DNA of 64,000 nt. Source: Nocardioides luti (lineage in GTDB: Bacteria; Actinomycetota; Actinomycetes; Propionibacteriales; Nocardioidaceae). The stretch lies in assembly GCF_014212315.1 (NCBI RefSeq), contig NZ_JACKXE010000002.1, positions 124,001-188,000 on the forward strand, read 5' to 3'. The notes below the pieces were generated by a model, which had not been told where the DNA came from, searched no databases, and worked only from the letters and a program-made list of their open reading frames with translations. The translations under genes were made by a program, and so were the position numbers. Position 1 is the stretch's first letter. Every line of letters begins with the position of its first letter. Below are positions 59,588-64,000 of the stretch, one piece after another.

Positions 59588-62500
59588 CCGTCAGGGTGAC
59601 CTGACGGGTGACCGGCCGGGCGAGGTCCGAGCCGCCGTACGACGCCGTGACGACGTAGGTGCCGGCCTGCTTGAACACCCCGAGGTCCACGGCTGCGGAC
59701 CCGTCCGTGAGCTGCACGACCCGGGTGCCGTTGACCGACTGCACGGTGACCTGCCCGGTCACCGTCTGCTGCGGCGCCGTGAGGCCCACGTCCAGCCCCG
59801 CCCGGGTGTTCTTCGGGATGCTGCTGCGGGGGGTGAGCGTCAGCGCGAGCGTCGGCGTGGCCTTGGCGACCCCGACGGTCACCGGCGCCTGCGACGCGTG
59901 GTTGCTGTCGTCACCGGAGTACGCCACGACCAGGTCGTGCGAGCCCGGCGTCAGTGCCGTGCCCGGGACGCTGATCGTCGCGGTGCCGTCCTGGGCGACC
60001 GGCGCCGAGGCGAGCTCGGTGGTGCCGTCGAGCAGCGTCACCGTGCCCGTCGTCGGCTCGGTGGAGGTGACCTGGACCGCGACCGACCCGTCGGTGCCGT
60101 ACGTCATCGGCGACGAGGTGGCCGCCGTCGTGGTGTCCACCGCCGGGAAGCCCGGCACGTCGACCCCGATGATCTCCGGGTCGTGGTCGGACGCACGGAA
60201 CTGGTTCGGCACGTAGAAGTCCGTGGCGTTGTAGTTGGCCCGGCTGTACTCGTAGGCGACGGACTCGTCGGCGTTGTTGTTCCAGATGTCCACGCCGGTG
60301 ACGTCACCCAGCGCCGCCGCGTTGGCGAAGACGTGGTCGAGCGAGCCGGAGGAGCCGCTGAAGTTGTACGTCCACTCGTCGGCCTGGTCGGACTCCAGGC
60401 TGGTGTAGCCGGCCTTCTCGAGCTCCTGGACCGGGTCCTCCATCGAGTAGGAGTTGAAGTCACCGGTCAGGAAGAGCTTGCTGATGCCGCGCTCGGCCGT
60501 GAACTGGTCCGCGAACGCGGCCAGCGCCTTCGCCTGGGCGATCCGGTCGGGGTTGGCGTTGCCCTGGCCGGTGCCGTCGTTGGCGCCGGAGCCCTTGGAC
60601 TTGAAGTGGTTGACGATCACGCCGAAGGTCGTCCGGTCGGGCGCACCCTTCGGCTTGAAGGTCTGGGCCAGCGGCTCACGCGCGTTGTTGAACGCGGACG
60701 ACCCGACGAGCACCTTCGAGACCCCGACGGGCTGGACCGTCGCGGGGTCGTAGATGAAGGCCGTGCGGATGACGTCCTGCTCCGACGTGGGCGGCAGGTC
60801 CGACGCGGGCGGGGACGGGACGAACGCCCAGCGGTCGACGCCGGCCGCGGTGTTGAGGTGGTCGACCAGGTCGGACAGGGCGTCGTCGCGGTCGGCCTCG
60901 CCGAGGGCGACGGAGTTCTCGACCTCCTCCAGCGACACGATGTCGGCGTCGAGCGTGTTGATCGCGGCGACGATCTTGTCCCGCTGGCGGACGAGGTCGT
61001 CGGCCTGCGCCGCGCCCCGCGGCCCGTTGGGGGTGCAGGTGTCGTCGGTGACCGGCTGGTCGTCGCGGTCGACGTAGTAGGTGCAGCTGCGACCGGCGCC
61101 GCCGGCGACGTAGTCCTCACCCGTGGTGTTGAAGAAGTTCAGCACGTTGGAGGTGGCCAGGGTCAGGTCGCCGCCGACGTCCTGCGGACGCTGGTTCTCC
61201 GCGCGGGTGTCGCTGAAGGTCACGACGTCGGTGCCCTCGTCGGTGACCTGGTGGGTGGGCTGCAGCTTCCAGGTGTTGTTGCGGTAGTCCAGGACCACCG
61301 GCTGCCGGAAGGTCGCGGCCGAGGAGACCCGGACCGTGTTGGTGGGGCTCAGCCACGGCAGGGGGATGTCCTGGTTGGCACCCCCGCCGAACGGCAGGAA
61401 GTTGGTGCTGGAGCCGTCGTCGAGCGTGATCGCCCGCGCCGCGTTCGCCGCGGTCGCGGCGGCGATGGCGGCCGTGTCCTGGGCGTCGTACTCCTCGGTG
61501 GGGGCGACGAGCGGGGTGGTGCCGGTCGCGAGCCCGATCTCGGCGTACTGGTTGGTGGCGTAGTTGCTGCTCACCGTGAACCGCTGGCCGCTCAGGTCGA
61601 GCAGCTCGCTCTCGTGCGCCTCGCGGTCGGCCGTGGTGGTCGGCAGGTCCGCGGCGAGCGGCGTGACGGGGCCGTGCGCGTCCGGCAGGACCGTGAGCGT
61701 GGAGCGGGTGTCGCTCGGGTCGTAGGTCAGCTCGGTCAGGCCGCCGCTGAACTCCGACACCAGGCCCGAGACCTCGACGTAGTCGCCGACCTTCGCCCCG
61801 ACGCCGCCGGAGGTCTGGTAGACGTACAGCCCGTCCGAGGCGCCCGGGGTCGCGTCGGTGCCCGCTCCGGTGCCGGGCGTCTGGATGACGAACCCGTAGA
61901 AGCCGCCCTTCGGGTACGCCGCCGTGACGACGCCCCGGGTGCGGACGTAGGTGGTCGTGTCGCCGGCGTAGGGGCTGGCGCTGCCGGTGCCCTGGACCTC
62001 CGCGATCGTCCTGTCGACGGTCGTGGGCTCCTGCGGCGGAGCGGCCGGGCCGGAGTTCTGCGGGTCGGGTGCCGCCGTGGTGAGGTCCGCGGAGTTGTTG
62101 TCGGTGTCCGTGCCGGTGGCGTCACGGGTGACGGCCGTCGTGTTGGACGGCGCGGGCGCCGGGGCGGTCTCGTAGGAGTAGGCGCCGCTGCTGGCGCCGA
62201 CGAGGTCGACGATGCCCGGGGTGCCGGCCGGCACCTTCGACGCGGGCGGCGTCAGCGCGGTCTGACCGTTCGACAGCCACACCTGGAAGCCGGTGCCGCC
62301 CATCGCGATCGTGCCCGTGGCGTCCGGCGTCGGGAGGGCCGTCGTGCCGCCGGCGCCGGCCGCCTCCTGGACCAGGTAGTGGCCGCCGGGAGCGATCGAG
62401 CCCGTCAGCTTCGTGACGGTGCCGGCCCCCGTCCCGGTGGCACCGCGGTACTGGACCGACCAGGTGCTCAGGTCGACCGCCGAAGCGGTGGGGTTGTAGA

Positions 62501-62705
62501 GCTCGATGAAGTCGTTCTTGTACGTCGCGCCGGAGTTGCCGCCGCCGCCGTACGCCTCGCTGATGACGAGGTGGTCGGCGGCTGCTTGCGCGGGTGCGGC
62601 GCCGAGTGCGACGCCGGAGCAGACGAGGGTCAGGCCGGCCGCGGTAGCGGCGAGCCTCCGTGCTGAGGGCAGGGTGAAGCCCGGTTCCCGAGAGTTGGAG
62701 AGCAC
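59574..62705 (-). CDS. Secreted ExeM/NucH-type extracellular nuclease
   Basis: A 1043-residue exported protein. Signal peptide about 14-42 (AQA-A). A lamin-tail domain (about 45-150) has LVISEAYGGGGNSG and DFIELYNPT. An OB-like domain comes next. The endonuclease/exonuclease/phosphatase domain (about 515-855) has TSNVLNFFNT, VSLEEVENS, NHFKSKG, LTGDFNSY and ASDHDPEI, the metal-dependent nuclease motifs. Two Ig-like repeats end the protein. ExeM/NucH degrades extracellular or biofilm DNA. ATG at 62705 follows GAAAGG. It is 111 bases from pgsA. Confidence 0.92.
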   Translation of the reverse strand: MLSNSREPGFTLPSARRLAATAAGLTLVCSGVALGAAPAQAAADHLVISEAYGGGGNSGATYKNDFIELYNPTASAVDLSTWSVQYRGATGTGAGTVTKLTGSIAPGGHYLVQEAAGAGGTTALPTPDATGTIAMGGTGFQVWLSNGQTALTPPASKVPAGTPGIVDLVGASSGAYSYETAPAPAPSNTTAVTRDATGTDTDNNSADLTTAAPDPQNSGPAAPPQEPTTVDRTIAEVQGTGSASPYAGDTTTYVRTRGVVTAAYPKGGFYGFVIQTPGTGAGTDATPGASDGLYVYQTSGGVGAKVGDYVEVSGLVSEFSGGLTELTYDPSDTRSTLTVLPDAHGPVTPLAADLPTTTADREAHESELLDLSGQRFTVSSNYATNQYAEIGLATGTTPLVAPTEEYDAQDTAAIAAATAANAARAITLDDGSSTNFLPFGGGANQDIPLPWLSPTNTVRVSSAATFRQPVVLDYRNNTWKLQPTHQVTDEGTDVVTFSDTRAENQRPQDVGGDLTLATSNVLNFFNTTGEDYVAGGAGRSCTYYVDRDDQPVTDDTCTPNGPRGAAQADDLVRQRDKIVAAINTLDADIVSLEEVENSVALGEADRDDALSDLVDHLNTAAGVDRWAFVPSPPASDLPPTSEQDVIRTAFIYDPATVQPVGVSKVLVGSSAFNNAREPLAQTFKPKGAPDRTTFGVIVNHFKSKGSGANDGTGQGNANPDRIAQAKALAAFADQFTAERGISKLFLTGDFNSYSMEDPVQELEKAGYTSLESDQADEWTYNFSGSSGSLDHVFANAAALGDVTGVDIWNNNADESVAYEYSRANYNATDFYVPNQFRASDHDPEIIGVDVPGFPAVDTTTAATSSPMTYGTDGSVAVQVTSTEPTTGTVTLLDGTTELASAPVAQDGTATISVPGTALTPGSHDLVVAYSGDDSNHASQAPVTVGVAKATPTLALTLTPRSSIPKNTRAGLDVGLTAPQQTVTGQVTVQSVNGTRVVQLTDGSAAVDLGVFKQAGTYVVTASYGGSDLARPVTRQVTLTVTKK

Positions 62706-62816
62706 GTGCGAAACCTTTCGGCCGAGAAGGAAAGGGAGGCGGAACGCGTCACCCTAACCCGCTCGTCCGACACCGGATCGTCACGACCTGACGAACGTCG
62801 GGCCAACGATCGGTGA

Positions 62817-63434
62817 TCAGTTGCTGGTGACGGTGGCGCGCTGGCGCCACACGTCGCGGAAGAACTCGTAGCCCGACCAGAGGGTCAGCGCCACGGCCGC
62901 CGCGAGGGCCACCTCGGACACGTAGAACAGCACCTCGCCCGGCGTCTGCAGCGCGTCGGGGAGGTCCGGGTCGCGCAGCGGCAGGGTCAGCCCGCCGAGG
63001 GCCAGGGCCTGCACGGTCGTCTTCAGCTTGCCGAGGTCCTTGGCCGCGATGACGACGCGCTTGGCGATCGAGAGCCGCAGCAGCGTCACGCTCCACTCGC
63101 GCAACAGCACGACGACCGTGACCGCCCACCAGATGTCGCCGACGATGGACAGCCCGATGAAGGCCATGCCGGTGATCGCCTTGTCGGCGATCGGGTCGGC
63201 GATCTTGCCGAAGTTCGTGACCAGGTTGCGGGCCCGGGCGATGTCGCCGTCGATCTTGTCGGTGATCATCGCGACCGCGAAGAGCACGTAGGCGATGCAG
63301 CGCCACAGGATCGAGTCGCCGCCGTCGACGAGCAGCGCCCAGCCGAAGAACGGCACCATCACGATGCGCAGGGTGGTGAGCGCGTTGGGGAGGTTCCAGT
63401 TGCTGGGCTGGGTGCGGGCCGGGGCCTCGGTCAT
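62817..63434 (-). CDS. pgsA: CDP-diacylglycerol--glycerol-3-phosphate 3-phosphatidyltransferase
   Basis: A 205-residue CDP-alcohol phosphatidyltransferase. The signature D59-x2-D62-G63-x2-A66-R67-x8-G76-x3-D80-x3-D84 is complete, and five or six hydrophobic segments follow the family plan. It makes phosphatidylglycerophosphate, or a related phospholipid, at the membrane. ATG at 63434 overlaps the rimO stop (ATGA), as in the rimO-pgsA pair of other actinobacteria. Confidence 0.92.
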   Translation of the reverse strand: MTEAPARTQPSNWNLPNALTTLRIVMVPFFGWALLVDGGDSILWRCIAYVLFAVAMITDKIDGDIARARNLVTNFGKIADPIADKAITGMAFIGLSIVGDIWWAVTVVVLLREWSVTLLRLSIAKRVVIAAKDLGKLKTTVQALALGGLTLPLRDPDLPDALQTPGEVLFYVSEVALAAAVALTLWSGYEFFRDVWRQRATVTSN

Positions 63435-64000
63435 CGCAGTGCTCCGATCAGGTCGACGCCCTCGGTCGCGACGACCGTGGCGGTGAGCAGGTCGCCGATG
63501 CGGGTGCCGGCCGGGACGACGTCGACCGTGGTGGTGCCGTCGACCTCGGGGCCCTGGTGGGCGGCACGCCCCTCGGCGCTCTGCTCGCCCTCGGGGCCCG
63601 CGAGCGCCTCGACCAGCACGCTGACGGTCTCGCCGATCCGCTCCTCCGCGCGCTGGGCGTTGAGCTCCTCGACCAGGGCGGTGACGTGCTCGGTGCGGGC
63701 GCGGACCTCGTCCTCGTCGAGCTTGCCGTCGAAGGACTCGGCCTCGGTGCCGTCCTCGTCGGAATAGCCGAACACGCCGGTCACGTCCATCCGGGCGGCG
63801 ATGAGGAAGTCGCAGAGCGTCTGGAGGTCGTCCTCGGTCTCGCCGGGGAAGCCGACGATCACGTTGGACCGGACGCCCGCCTCGGGCGCGAGGGCCCGGA
63901 CCCGCTCGAGCAGGCCGAGGAAGCTCTCGGGGTCGCCGAAGCGGCGCATCCGGCGCAGCACGGTGGCGCTGGCGTGCTGGAAGGAGAGGTCGTAGTACGG
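63431..64000 (-). CDS. rimO: Ribosomal protein S12 methylthiotransferase RimO (5' end outside window)
   Basis: The last 189 residues of a radical-SAM methylthiotransferase; the N-terminal part with the two Fe-S clusters lies past base 64000. PYYDLSFQHASATVLRRMRRFGD at the window edge is the RimO form (MiaB has a different sequence), and RSNVIVGFPGETEDDL follows. A TRAM domain makes up the C-terminus, with a charged insert near 140-160. It methylthiolates Asp in ribosomal protein S12. Overlaps pgsA by 4 bases. Confidence 0.92.
   Translation of the reverse strand, partial: PYYDLSFQHASATVLRRMRRFGDPESFLGLLERVRALAPEAGVRSNVIVGFPGETEDDLQTLCDFLIAARMDVTGVFGYSDEDGTEAESFDGKLDEDEVRARTEHVTALVEELNAQRAEERIGETVSVLVEALAGPEGEQSAEGRAAHQGPEVDGTTTVDVVPAGTRIGDLLTATVVATEGVDLIGALR

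Overview
The window is high-G+C actinobacterial chromosome. Several things point to the Nocardioidaceae, a Nocardioides-like organism: an SsgA-like protein, ClgR, DUF3046, an actinobacterial LexA operator of the CGAAC-N4-GTTCG type, an Lhr helicase, many 4-base start/stop overlaps with GTG starts, and a palindromic repeat family of a kind I associate with that group. The genus is an inference. I see no CRISPR array, prophage, insertion sequence or rRNA.

Layout. 1-4800: end of a secretory lipase, a tRNA-Val(CAC), an SsgA-like protein, a class IV aminotransferase, a tRNA array (Gly-Cys-Val) and a secreted CHAP-domain protein with repeats. 4900-8400: a small membrane protein, three LuxR-type regulators (two with degenerate receivers), a structured intergenic region with a duplicated hairpin unit, and a small gene under a perfect SOS box. 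8450-14385: MASE1 histidine kinase, K+ channel, BrkB-type membrane protein, AidB-like acyl-CoA dehydrogenase. 14406-15687: two arrays of palindromic repeats flanking a lone GIY-YIG nuclease gene. 15698-19457: dicarboxylate symporter with a divergent CitA/DcuS-type two-component system. 19498-25205: glyA and an assimilatory sulfate reduction operon (Cys-type leader peptide, sulfite reductase, zinc-ribbon protein, APS reductase, sirohydrochlorin chelatase). 25209-29389: DUF3037/HipA-like kinase pair, PPK2, phosphoribosyltransferase, recX, recA with a LexA operator.

29604-39805: a two-component system, molybdopterin oxidoreductase, methyltransferase, GT-A protein, GT2 glycosyltransferase, a divergent GT-C-like membrane protein, a sugar epimerase and methylthioadenosine phosphorylase. 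The set resembles the mycobacterial Rv0535-Rv0541c region linked to methylthioxylose capping of lipoarabinomannan. An MFS exporter and DUF3046 follow. 39830-47661: DinB-methyltransferase fusion, GNAT, a NodIJ-like ABC exporter, MFS, SelO, PCD-VOC fusion. 47711-56878: lhr, nei and a large secreted metzincin. 56897-64000: clgR, cinA, a GH15 enzyme, a secreted ExeM/NucH-type nuclease, pgsA and partial rimO. The rimO-pgsA-cinA-clgR and DUF3046-recA-recX modules, usually neighbours in actinobacteria, are here separated by large gene blocks.

The most unusual observation is the pairing of two REP-like palindrome arrays with a single GIY-YIG nuclease gene, together with a further copy of the same palindrome read in frame inside the Lhr helicase gene.
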